Of a DNA stretch of 6,241 nucleotides, positions 1-5,255 are shown in pieces. Each line of letters starts with the position of its first letter. The stretch's first letter is position 1. The position numbers and the translations under genes are program-made. Under the pieces are notes generated by a model, which was not told the origin of the DNA, did not search any database, and worked only from the letters and a program-made list of their open reading frames with translations. The stretch is from Verrucomicrobiota bacterium (lineage in GTDB: Bacteria; Verrucomicrobiota; Verrucomicrobiia; Chthoniobacterales; UBA10450), in the NCBI GenBank assembly GCA_003219995.1, contig QHRC01000165.1, forward strand, positions 6,571-12,811. Direction: 5' to 3'.

Positions 1-359
1 ACGCACGGCTTGTCCCATTGCTCGATAAACGGCAACAGATGCACGCCGGTGTGACCAAAATAAATGTGCATCAGATCGGCCCCGCGACTTTCCAACAACG
101 ACGCCAGCACTTGATATTCGCCGCGATAAACAATCGGCGGCTCCCGTTTCACGAACTTGAGCCAGCCGTGGCGCAAAAGGTTCATCCGCGATTGCGGAAT
201 GATTTCGATATCGCGAAACGGGAAAGATTCCGCGTTTTGCACCTCCTTGGTTATGACAAATGTCTTGAAGCCACGCAGCGCCTTTACCTGCCGATAGATG
301 TGCAACATCTCCGGCTTGAGAAATGAACTGCAATAGCTGGCGACGACGTGTTTGGCCAT
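1..359 (-). CDS. GT4-like glycosyltransferase, N-terminal fragment (cut by left window edge)
   Basis: Translating the minus strand from the ATG at 359 gives 119 residues open to the window edge, beginning MAKHVVASYCSSFLKPEMLH. The segment around residues 94-119 (GADLMHIYFGHTGVHLLPF, then a WDKP tail) resembles the end of the first Rossmann half of GT-B glycosyltransferases of the GT4 / WcaL-AmsK type, where an 'H-x-H/Y-F-G' segment precedes the 'P.V.S.HG.D' strand. Such enzymes usually transfer a sugar from a nucleotide donor to a lipid-linked or polysaccharide acceptor at the cytoplasmic face of the membrane. The catalytic C-terminal half (EPxG/E-x7-E region) lies outside the window, so donor and acceptor cannot be inferred. 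No clear Shine-Dalgarno precedes the ATG. It follows obg after 116 nt on the same strand. The GT-B family call is fairly safe; the specific function is unknown. Confidence 0.72.
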   Translation of the reverse strand, partial: MAKHVVASYCSSFLKPEMLHIYRQVKALRGFKTFVITKEVQNAESFPFRDIEIIPQSRMNLLRHGWLKFVKREPPIVYRGEYQVLASLLESRGADLMHIYFGHTGVHLLPFIEQWDKPC

Positions 360-475
360 GAAAAAGTCAGAATATGAGCGAGGCACAGCGCGCTGTCTAG
401 CTCTTTAAACTGCGGAATTAGTTTACACCGATTGCAATTGCACTGGCCCCGCAAGGCTCTTGCGAAGAAAGCATT
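360..475. other. Intergenic gap between obg and the downstream glycosyltransferase
   Basis: This 116-bp spacer is more A+T-rich than the genes. It holds a small perfect hairpin 11 nt past the obg stop (CGCAAG/CTTGCG, 450-464, 6-bp stem, 3-nt loop), two 10-bp palindromes (TGCAATTGCA near 433-442 and CAGCGCGCTG at 386-395), and no T-tract downstream of the hairpin on the transcribed strand. A weak sigma70-like pair can be drawn on the minus strand (TAGACA at 399-394, TATTCT at 374-369, 19-nt spacer), but I do not consider it reliable. No coding potential is evident. Confidence 0.5.
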
Positions 476-1639
476 TTACGCAACTGCAACAACTGGAAAA
501 GATTCCAACCATTTCTCGAGGTTCATTCTCAAACTATCCAGGCCGGCTCCCGTCTTTGCGGAAATAGCTGTCAGTTCGATCGACGGAAAACGATTCCGCA
601 ATGCTTCGCGATTTTCTTTCGCTCCTGGCAAATCCATTTTATTCGCAATGATGCACCATGGCCGTTCTGACAACATCGGATCGTAAAGATCGATTTCGCG
701 CCGGAGATTTCTTAGATCTTCAATTGGATTGCGGCCTTCGCTTCCCCCAAGATCGACAACGAAAAGCAAAATGCGACATCGCGTAATGTGCCGCAAGAAT
801 TCGTGACCAAGTCCGAGACCGCGATGCGCGCCTTCGATCAAACCCGGAATGTCCGCGAGCGTCGCCCGGCCATAGCCGGGAAATTCTACTACACCGATAA
901 TCGGATGCAGCGTCGTGAACGGATACGCCGCCACTTTCGGCCGTGCCGCCGAAATTACGCGCAGCAAAGTCGACTTGCCAGCGTTCGGATAACCGACTAA
1001 TCCCGCGTCCGCGATCGTCCGCAGTTCAAAGAGAAAATGTCCTTGCTCGCCTTCTTCGCCTTCCGTGTATTCGCGCGGCGTGCGATTGCGCGAGCTTTTG
1101 AAATGGACATTGCCCTTCCCGCCTGCGCCACCGCGACAAAGCAAAAATTCCTGGCCATCGGTCGTTAGGTCAGCCAGCTGTTGTGGGGCAGGCACATCGC
1201 CTGCCATTTCTTGAGTCGGCAAGCGCGGCGCTTGCCCTACAACGTCCAGATCTCCAGTTACGTCTTCATTGAACGTTGAACGTTGAGCGTTGGACGTTGG
1301 ACGTTTTTCGCTTTCTTCAATCCGCAATCCCCAATCCGCATTTCGCAATTGATAAACAATCGTCCCCACCGGTACCTTCACAACTTTCGCCAGCGCGGAA
1401 CGCCCATGCATTTTCTTTCCTTGACCATGCCCGCCATTTTTCGCTTTGATGATCGGCTCGTAAAAAAGATTCGTGAGATTGTCTACGTGTCGATCTGCCC
1501 GAAGAACAATGTCGCCGCCCCGGCCGCCGTCACCGCCGTCCGGTCCGCCTTTCGGCACAAATTTCTCCCGCCGAAAACTGACGCAGCCGCGGCCGCCATT
1601 GCCCGCTTGCGCAAAAATTTTGATTCGATCGATAAACAT
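476..1639 (-). CDS. obg: GTPase Obg/CgtA with repeat-derived insertion
   Basis: Obg is an essential GTPase that binds the large ribosomal subunit during assembly and is linked to stress and (p)ppGpp signalling. The 387-residue product starts MFIDRIKIFAQAGNGGRG, the glycine-rich Obg fold, with characteristic GGPDGGDGGRGG at 31-42. G-domain motifs are complete: P-loop GYPNAGKS 216-223, switch I FTTLHP about 241-246, DIPG 263-266, NKMD 333-336 and SAK 360-362. No C-terminal OCT domain follows; the protein ends soon after G5, as in short Obg forms. The oddity is residues about 101-155, between VPVGTIVY and LADLTTDGQE, where the family normally has only a short loop. This stretch is translated from three kinds of short DNA repeat yet stays in frame. 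The usual neighbours rplU/rpmA are absent upstream. No Shine-Dalgarno is visible before the ATG, which gives the exact family N-terminus. Confidence 0.96.
   Translation of the reverse strand: MFIDRIKIFAQAGNGGRGCVSFRREKFVPKGGPDGGDGGRGGDIVLRADRHVDNLTNLFYEPIIKAKNGGHGQGKKMHGRSALAKVVKVPVGTIVYQLRNADWGLRIEESEKRPTSNAQRSTFNEDVTGDLDVVGQAPRLPTQEMAGDVPAPQQLADLTTDGQEFLLCRGGAGGKGNVHFKSSRNRTPREYTEGEEGEQGHFLFELRTIADAGLVGYPNAGKSTLLRVISAARPKVAAYPFTTLHPIIGVVEFPGYGRATLADIPGLIEGAHRGLGLGHEFLRHITRCRILLFVVDLGGSEGRNPIEDLRNLRREIDLYDPMLSERPWCIIANKMDLPGAKENREALRNRFPSIELTAISAKTGAGLDSLRMNLEKWLESFPVVAVA
1181..1242. repeat. REP/BIME-like doublet inside obg
   Basis: Two hairpins lie head to head. The left half is TTGTGG foot then GGCAGGC(1187-1193)/GCCTGCC(1199-1205) with a 5-nt loop. 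The right half, read on the minus strand, is TTGTAG foot then a perfect 8-bp stem (1218-1225/1229-1236) with a 3-nt loop. A 12-nt spacer separates them. The architecture matches the elements at 2948-3015 and 4832-4894, and the GTAG foot next to a short palindrome is the hallmark of REP sequences mobilised by RAYT transposases. Here it is read in frame as roughly residues 133-153 of Obg (VGQAPRLPTQEMAGDVPAPQ). Confidence 0.8.
1269..1303. repeat. Heptamer tandem array (TTGAACG-type, 5 units) inside obg
   Basis: Five consecutive 7-bp units read TTGAACG, TTGAACG, TTGAGCG, TTGGACG, TTGGACG on the plus strand. On the coding strand the array is translated as the RPTSNAQRSTFN part of the Obg insertion. 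Because the unit is 7 bp, gain or loss of a single unit would break the obg frame; only changes of three units would keep it. Confidence 0.9.
1319..1346. repeat. Second heptamer array (AATCCGC-type, 4 units) inside obg
   Basis: Four 7-bp units read AATCCGC, AATCCCC, AATCCGC and a degenerate ATTTCGC on the plus strand. They encode the NADWGLRIE part of the Obg insertion. The sequence is unrelated to the TTGAACG array 15 bp away, so two independent heptamer families adjoin within one coding loop. Confidence 0.78.
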
Positions 1640-1647
1640 GATGAGAA

Positions 1648-1720
1648 CGTTAAAGCGTTTAACGGTTAAAGCGATGAAGCGTCGTCCTGCTGTAACGCGT
1701 CAACTCTTCATCGCTTTAAC
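1648..1720. repeat. GTTAAAGCG repeat cluster with perfect 15-bp inverted repeat at the glgA-obg junction
   Basis: GTTAAAGCGATGAAG at 1665-1679 is matched exactly by its reverse complement at 1706-1720, with a 26-nt loop. A neighbouring smaller hairpin, CGTTAAA/TTTAACG (1648-1654 and 1658-1664, 3-nt loop), shares the motif, so GTTAAAGCG also occurs as a direct repeat at 1649 and 1665. The right arm contains the last codons and TGA stop (1710-1708) of the upstream glycosyltransferase frame, and the cluster fills most of the gap before the obg ATG at 1639. No T-tract follows on the transcribed strand, so this is not a standard intrinsic terminator. A repeat element or an mRNA-processing structure fits better. 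Confidence 0.8.
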
Positions 1721-2469
1721 ACTGCATACAGCGATTTCGTTTCCCGCGCGATTGCGCTCCAGCTGAATTTTTCTTTAGCGCGCTTTCTTCCAGCTTTGCC
1801 GAATTTTTCACGCAGATGTCGATCTTTCATTAGCTGATTGATGCGCGCGGCCAAATCGCACGCAAACTTCTCCGGATTGGTTGGCTCGAACGGGCTCTCT
1901 TTCATTTGCTCGAGCGGAACCAGAAAACCGGTTTCTCCATCCACAACGACTTCCTTAATGCCACCGACCGCGCTCGCCACGACCGCGGTCTCGCACGCCA
2001 TCGCTTCAAGATTGATGATGCCGAATGGCTCGTAAATCGATGGACAACAAAAGACGGCAGCGTGCGAATAAAGTTCGACGACCGTTTCCCGATCGACCAT
2101 CTCCTCGACCCAGATGATGTCCGATCGTTTTGTTTTAGCTTGCGCGACCGCATCCTGCATTTCCGCGGCGATTTCGGGCGTATCAGGCGCGCCCGCGCAA
2201 AGCACAATTTGAAAATCGCGATCCATGAATTGGATGGCGCGCACGAGATGCACGATTCCTTTTTGCCGGGTGATCCGGCCAACAAAAAGCAGATAGGGCT
2301 TGTTTGGATTGATCCTATGCCGCTTGAGCGCGGCGGTTGAATCAACTTTGCGGTATTGATCGAGATCGACGCCGTTGTGAATGACGTGCACACGCGTTGG
2401 ATCGACATCGAACAAGCGCTCGATGTCGATCTTGGTTTCACCAGAAACGGCGATAATTGCGTCCGCCAT
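1708..2469 (-). CDS. glgA: Glycogen synthase (GT4, GlgA/GlgM-like), C-terminal catalytic part of a frameshifted gene
   Basis: From ATG 2469 the frame reads 253 residues starting MADAIIAVSGETK, which in family members is internal sequence near the end of the first Rossmann domain. It contains the full C-terminal GT-B domain: VHVIHNGVD (27-35), the VGRITRQKG donor-phosphate loop (63-71) and the E-x7-E motif in EPFGIINLEAMAC (E147, E155). These residues bind the nucleotide-sugar donor, so this half would hold ADP/UDP-glucose but lacks the acceptor-binding domain. It overlaps the upstream fragment (2438-2920) by 32 nt in the +1 frame. The true protein was presumably one chain of about 410 residues. 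Restart at ATG 2469 is possible, with only a weak GGAA ahead of it, but a working two-chain enzyme would be unusual. The stop codon lies in a GTTAAAGCG repeat arm. Confidence 0.82.
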   Translation of the reverse strand: MADAIIAVSGETKIDIERLFDVDPTRVHVIHNGVDLDQYRKVDSTAALKRHRINPNKPYLLFVGRITRQKGIVHLVRAIQFMDRDFQIVLCAGAPDTPEIAAEMQDAVAQAKTKRSDIIWVEEMVDRETVVELYSHAAVFCCPSIYEPFGIINLEAMACETAVVASAVGGIKEVVVDGETGFLVPLEQMKESPFEPTNPEKFACDLAARINQLMKDRHLREKFGKAGRKRAKEKFSWSAIARETKSLYAVLKR

Positions 2470-2920
2470 TTCCAGCGCCGTTTGAAAAATCGTAACCGCC
2501 GGCGAGCTGTTCGCGTTTCCACGGCCGAAGCGGTTCGAGTGAATGGACCGTGATGACGAGCGGAATCCCGTAATTCAGTTTCGCGAGAATGCCGCCGAAA
2601 TGGCTGTACCAGGTGTGACAATGGACAAGATCGGCATCGATGTTGGTCGTGTTGAAATCGATGCAGCGTCGGACAGCGCCAAAAACGGATTGTAACGGCT
2701 TCGGACAGGTGAAATTCGTCGCCTCGTCGACCTCGAAGCCAGTGACTTTGAGTTTCCCTTTTTTAAAATGCTGATCCCCGAAGCAGCGGACATCGACTTC
2801 GATCGTTTTGGCGAGTTCGCGTGACATATGGTCCACGTGCACGCCGGCGCCCCCGTAAATGTGCGGCGGATATTCGTTGGTGAGCAAACAAACCTTCACG
2901 TTGGTCTGTAGTAATGGCAC
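2438..2920 (-). CDS. glgA: Glycogen synthase (GT4, GlgA/GlgM-like), N-terminal part of a frameshifted gene
   Basis: The N-terminal half strongly resembles the actinobacterial-type GT4 glycogen synthase (glgA_Coryne group; GlgM, which makes maltose-1-phosphate, is a close relative). It shows LLTNEYPPHIYGGAGVHVDH near residues 12-31, HCHTWYSHFGG at 100-110 and HSLEPLRPWKREQLAGGYD at 126-144. After GGYDFS the frame leaves the family sequence (NGAGNGGRNY...) and stops at 2438, while the expected continuation TALEMADAIIAVS appears in the +1 frame. Against the recalled family pattern (GGYD-x7-TALEMADA) only 7 nt lie where about 21 are expected, a net loss near 14 nt. The longest start is GTG 2920. 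GTG 2899 gives MKVCLLTNEYPP, which matches the usual family N-terminus better. Neither has a clear Shine-Dalgarno. A REP doublet lies upstream. Confidence 0.85.
   Translation of the reverse strand: MPLLQTNVKVCLLTNEYPPHIYGGAGVHVDHMSRELAKTIEVDVRCFGDQHFKKGKLKVTGFEVDEATNFTCPKPLQSVFGAVRRCIDFNTTNIDADLVHCHTWYSHFGGILAKLNYGIPLVITVHSLEPLRPWKREQLAGGYDFSNGAGNGGRNYRRFW
2490..2502 (-). other. Probable frameshift / small deletion site in glycogen synthase
   Basis: Coding-strand bases around GAT TTT TCA AAC mark where homology passes from the upstream frame (…GGYDFS) to the +1 frame (…QTALEMADA). The family normally has about seven residues, including a conserved Trp, between the Asp of GGYD and the TALE/NAME segment; only seven nucleotides are present. 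The exact breakpoint cannot be fixed without a homologue alignment. Confidence 0.7.
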
Positions 2921-2947
2921 ACGAGAGACGGAGCAAGCGTCCGAGTT

Positions 2948-3015
2948 GTTGTAGCCGCGCTTGTGTCAAGCGCCGAACCTAGGAAATAGGCGCTTGGCAC
3001 AAGCGCCTCTACAAC
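2948..3015. repeat. REP/BIME-like doublet directly after the usp stop codon
   Basis: The outer ends are GTTGTAG (2948-2954) and CTACAAC (3009-3015). The inner left hairpin GCGCTTG/CAAGCGC (2957-2963/2967-2973) has loop TGT, and the right hairpin AGGCGCTTG/CAAGCGCCT (2988-2996/3000-3008) is a perfect 9-bp stem with loop GCA. A 12-14 nt spacer separates them. On the minus strand the TAG stop of usp (3017-3015) abuts the TTGTAG foot. The element occupies most of the gap between usp and the glycogen synthase, so it would form a strong structure in the 3' UTR of a mntH-usp mRNA. Confidence 0.88.
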
Positions 3016-3440
3016 TATTTTCCGGCACGAACGAGAAGCACCGGCACTTGTGCCTTGTGACGCACTTCGTTGATCGTGCTGCCGTAGAGCAGATCGCCGA
3101 GTAGGCGATGTCCATGCGCGGTCATCGCGATCAAATCGCACTGTCGATCTTCCGCCGCTTTCAAAATTCCTTCCGCCGGATCACCGAGCGCGAGAAAAGT
3201 ATCAACGGTCAAGCCGTGCGCCCGCAATTCCTGTGCGGAATTTTCCAGATAGGCGCGGTCGTCTTTCATCTCTTGCGATTCGGCGAGCTTGAGTTGCTCG
3301 TAATTTCGCGCAACAAAACCATCCGCCACATGCACCAGCAATAATTCCGAGCCGTGCAGCTTAGCCAGCTCGCCAATGTGCGGCAGAAGCGTTTCATCGG
3401 CGCGGCTGTTTTCGAGAGCGACGAGAATTTTGTGATACAT
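3015..3440 (-). CDS. Universal stress protein, UspA family
   Basis: This is a 141-residue single Usp domain, the normal length for the family. It begins MYHKILVALENS (β1, with E10 where Asp is common), has the LGDPAEGIL segment at 85-93, and carries the nucleotide loop THAHG-type motif T107-x2-G110-x9-G120-S121, followed by VPVLLVR at 132-138. The first Gly of the textbook G-x2-G-x9-G-S/T motif is Thr, as in many 'THGHRG' Usps, so ATP binding is plausible but not certain. Usp proteins are soluble cytoplasmic dimers induced by starvation and stress. The ATG lies 3 nt after the mntH stop, so the two are almost certainly cotranscribed and probably translationally coupled; no Shine-Dalgarno is visible. 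The stop codon is followed at once by a REP-like doublet. Confidence 0.95.
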   Translation of the reverse strand: MYHKILVALENSRADETLLPHIGELAKLHGSELLLVHVADGFVARNYEQLKLAESQEMKDDRAYLENSAQELRAHGLTVDTFLALGDPAEGILKAAEDRQCDLIAMTAHGHRLLGDLLYGSTINEVRHKAQVPVLLVRAGK

Positions 3441-3443
3441 AAA

Positions 3444-4784
3444 TCAGAGGGCGCGTCCGATCCAGGCGCTGATTCCGGCCCAATCGCACAGATATTTTCC
3501 GTTTACCAAAATAATCGCCGCCGCCGTAATCCAAGCCAGCATTTGCAGCCAGCGCGGCGAGACAAACTCGCCCATTTTGCGACGATCGCTCGTGAACAGG
3601 ATGAGCGGGACAACTGCGAAGGAGAGCTGCAGGCTGAGAATGACTTGGCTGAGCAGAAGCAATTTCGCCGTGCCACTCGTTCCGAAAAAAGCGGCGGTGA
3701 AAACGGCCGGCACGATCGCAACCAACCGCGTAATCAAGCGGCGCAGCCATGGACGGAGCCGAATGTTGAGAAATCCTTCCATCACGATTTGACCGGCGAG
3801 CGTTCCGGTGAGGGTCGAGTTCTGACCCGAAGCAAGGAGGGCGAAGGCAAAAAGCGCGCTCGCGATGGGCACGCCGAGCATGGGCGACAGAAGCTTGTAG
3901 GCATCCTGAATCTCGGCGACGCCGCGCTGGCTGTGGGAATGAAAAGTTGCGGCGGCCACGATCAGAATCGCGGCATTAATAAAGAGCGCAAACATGAGCG
4001 CTACGCTGGAATCGATAGTCGCAAATTTGATCGCCTCCGATTTTCCGGCCGACGTTTGTTCGTAATTGCGTGTCTGCACCACAGAGGAATGGAGGTAAAG
4101 ATTATGCGGCATGACGGTGGCGCCGAGAATTCCGATGGCGATGTAAAGCATGTCTCGGTTGCGCACGATTTCAGAGCTGGGAAGAAATCCGCCAAACACA
4201 TCGCGGAGGTTCGGGTTCGAGAAAATAACCTCAAAAAGAAAACAGCCGCCAATTGTCAGGATCAGGACGACAACCAGCGCCTCGATGTAACGGAAGCCTT
4301 TGTTTTGCAAATAGAGCACGGCCAAAACGTCCAGCGCGGTAATGCAAAGCAAATTCAAGGCAATGGCCGAACCGATCACTTCGGCCAAATCGCAGGCGCA
4401 AATCGCCAATTCGCAAAGAAGCCAAAGCGCCAATGAAATCGGCTGCGAATAATGATCGTGACACGCCTGCGCAAGATCCCTTTGTGTGGCAATGCCCAGT
4501 CGCGCGCAAAGCGCTTGCAGCAGAATCGCCATTAAGTTCGAAAGCAGAATGACGCTGAGAAGCGTGTAACCGAAACCCGATCCGCCCGCCAAATCGGTCG
4601 CCCAGTTTCCCGGATCCATGTACCCGACCGCGACGAGATAACCGGGGCCGGAAAAGGCGAGAAGCTTGCGCCAAAAGCCCGCGCCCGGCGCGATTAAGAT
4701 CGTGCGATGCGATTCCGGCAAACTCGGCGCCGTTCGCTCAAGGCGCCAACCGTTGCTGCGGGAAATCTCCTCGTGCATCAGCAT
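3444..4784 (-). CDS. mntH: NRAMP-family divalent metal (Mn2+/Fe2+) : proton symporter MntH
   Basis: This 446-residue integral membrane protein carries the NRAMP metal-site signatures: DPGN at 57-60 in TM1 (Asp and Asn ligands) and MPH at 225-227 in TM6 (Met ligand). It also has the conserved [19 protein letters not shown] segment at 320-338. NRAMP proteins import Mn2+ or Fe2+ with protons across the inner membrane, and here the hydrophobic segments run from about residue 43 to the C-terminus. Compared with the family pattern as I recall it, the link between TM3 and TM4 is short: [14 protein letters not shown] (about 141-154) where a '(F/L)GIPL..GV' stretch of 9-12 residues is expected. The frame is intact, so this is either a real in-frame deletion or an assembly collapse. 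The ATG at 4784 follows a GAGG; a second ATG is at 4778. usp follows 3 nt downstream. Confidence 0.95.
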   Translation of the reverse strand: MLMHEEISRSNGWRLERTAPSLPESHRTILIAPGAGFWRKLLAFSGPGYLVAVGYMDPGNWATDLAGGSGFGYTLLSVILLSNLMAILLQALCARLGIATQRDLAQACHDHYSQPISLALWLLCELAICACDLAEVIGSAIALNLLCITALDVLAVLYLQNKGFRYIEALVVVLILTIGGCFLFEVIFSNPNLRDVFGGFLPSSEIVRNRDMLYIAIGILGATVMPHNLYLHSSVVQTRNYEQTSAGKSEAIKFATIDSSVALMFALFINAAILIVAAATFHSHSQRGVAEIQDAYKLLSPMLGVPIASALFAFALLASGQNSTLTGTLAGQIVMEGFLNIRLRPWLRRLITRLVAIVPAVFTAAFFGTSGTAKLLLLSQVILSLQLSFAVVPLILFTSDRRKMGEFVSPRWLQMLAWITAAAIILVNGKYLCDWAGISAWIGRAL

Positions 4785-4788
4785 TTAG

Positions 4789-4792
4789 CCTC
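4789..4792 (-). promoter_or_regulatory. Shine-Dalgarno of mntH
   Basis: GAGG on the coding strand sits 4 nt before ATG 4784 and 10 nt before the in-frame ATG 4778 (residue 3). The second spacing is nearer the optimum, so translation may start at MHEE rather than MLMHEE. It is the clearest Shine-Dalgarno in a window where most genes have none. Confidence 0.5.
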
Positions 4793-4831
4793 GTGAAAAA
4801 TTGGCCGCGCGCCAGCAAGAAACATCGGATT

Positions 4832-4894
4832 TTGTAGCGGCGGTCTATGACCGCCGATCCAATTGATTTCGGCGCTCATAGAGCGCCGCTACAG
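4832..4894. repeat. REP/BIME-like doublet overlapping the 3' end of the CPXCG gene
   Basis: The left foot TTGTAG (4832-4837) is followed by a perfect 8-bp stem CGGCGGTC/GACCGCCG (4838-4845/4849-4856, loop TAT). After a 13-nt spacer comes CGGCGCTC/GAGCGCCG (4870-4877/4881-4888, loop ATA) and right foot CTACAG (4889-4894). The two stems are identical except for one pair swapped from G-C to C-G, a compensated change that supports selection on structure. The TGA stop of the CPXCG gene (4878-4876) lies in the right hairpin, and the element occupies most of the 91-nt gap before mntH. Confidence 0.9.
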
Positions 4895-5064
4895 CGAAGA
4901 TCTACAACGGAGCCCGGTCGGCAACGAATCGTCAATGTGATGGGCCGGCAACAGACCGTGCAATCTTCAATGATCGATTGCTCCGGCTGCGAAGTGTCCA
5001 CTTCCAATTGAAAATTTTCTCCGCAATGTGGGCAGCTAATCTCGGTCTCGACTAAAAAATCCAT
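4876..5064 (-). CDS. CPXCG motif-containing cysteine-rich small protein
   Basis: This 62-residue product begins MDFLVETEISCPHCGENF and carries CPHCG early on and a second cluster C-x2-C-C (CTVCCRP) about 20 residues later. That is the layout of the Cys-rich CPXCG family, presumed zinc-binding small cytosolic proteins of unknown role. The frame extends upstream to ATG 5100, adding MTRRTAAATTPT. I prefer ATG 5064 because the family starts just before the IxCPYCG strand and the extension is compositionally unlike it. The AGGAGG between the two starts is 24 nt from ATG 5064, too far to be its ribosome-binding site. The last residues (CSGAL) and the stop codon are read from the TGTAGCGGCGC end of a REP-like element, so the native C-terminus has probably been overwritten. 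mntH follows after 91 nt. Confidence 0.85.
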   Translation of the reverse strand: MDFLVETEISCPHCGENFQLEVDTSQPEQSIIEDCTVCCRPITLTIRCRPGSVVDLRCSGAL

Positions 5065-5100
5065 CGTCGGCGTTGTAGCTGCCGCTGTCCTCCTTGTCAT

Positions 5101-5255
5101 GTCAAGCGTGAGTCTCCCGCTGCTACGGGATTACTGTTAATAATAGGTAGAGATTGACTCGTTCGCTCCCGCTCATTCGGCCTCCAGCCTTCCCGTCCAT
5201 GTCGCGGCTTCCCAAACCGCTCCATTCCTCGACTGCGCTCGGAATGGCAAAAACT
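5101..5255. other. Intergenic region between the CBS-domain gene and the CPXCG gene
   Basis: No gene is evident on either strand. It contains an A+T-rich patch near 5131-5155 (coding-strand CTATTATTAAC), which could be a promoter -10 region for the CPXCG gene but lacks a good -35. It also holds a 7-bp inverted repeat at 5222-5247. With the adjoining 5074-5100 it forms a stretch bounded by GTAGC and GCTAC (5074-5125) that may be a decayed REP-like doublet. Confidence 0.4.
5222..5247. repeat. CCATTCC/GGAATGG inverted repeat
   Basis: CCATTCC at 5222-5228 is the exact reverse complement of GGAATGG at 5241-5247, with a 12-nt loop TCGACTGCGCTC. It lies about 35 nt beyond the stop of the CBS-domain gene and next to the REP-like singlet. 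No T-tract follows on the minus strand, so a terminator role is not shown. Confidence 0.6.

Noticed and set aside
369..399. Sigma70-like promoter before the left-edge glycosyltransferase
   Set aside because: TAGACA and TATTCT are separated by 19 nt and match consensus only partly; such pairs arise readily by chance.
450..464. Intrinsic terminator after obg
   Set aside because: The stem is only 6 bp and no T-tract follows on the transcribed strand.
1269..1346. Heptamer arrays as a CRISPR array
   Set aside because: Units are 7 bp, contiguous and without spacers, so this is a simple tandem repeat.
2490..2502. Programmed +1 frameshift at TTT TCA in the glycogen synthase
   Set aside because: A +1 slip would join the frames but still leave about five residues missing compared with the family, and no stimulatory element is evident; a deletion explains the data better.
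1902..2621. Minus-strand frame of 239 codons overlapping the glycogen synthase
   Set aside because: The product is Ser/Arg-rich with no GT motif; it is an out-of-frame reading of both glycogen synthase halves, not the missing link between them.
3354..4436. Long plus-strand open frame of 360 codons
   Set aside because: It lies antisense to the well-conserved mntH and usp genes, its product is rich in Arg, Gln, Asn and His with no recognisable domain, and it is best explained as a shadow of their codon use.
4785..4875. Manganese riboswitch or MntR operator upstream of mntH
   Set aside because: The gap is largely the REP-like element plus about 45 nt; I see no yybP-ykoY-like fold or MntR-type palindrome.
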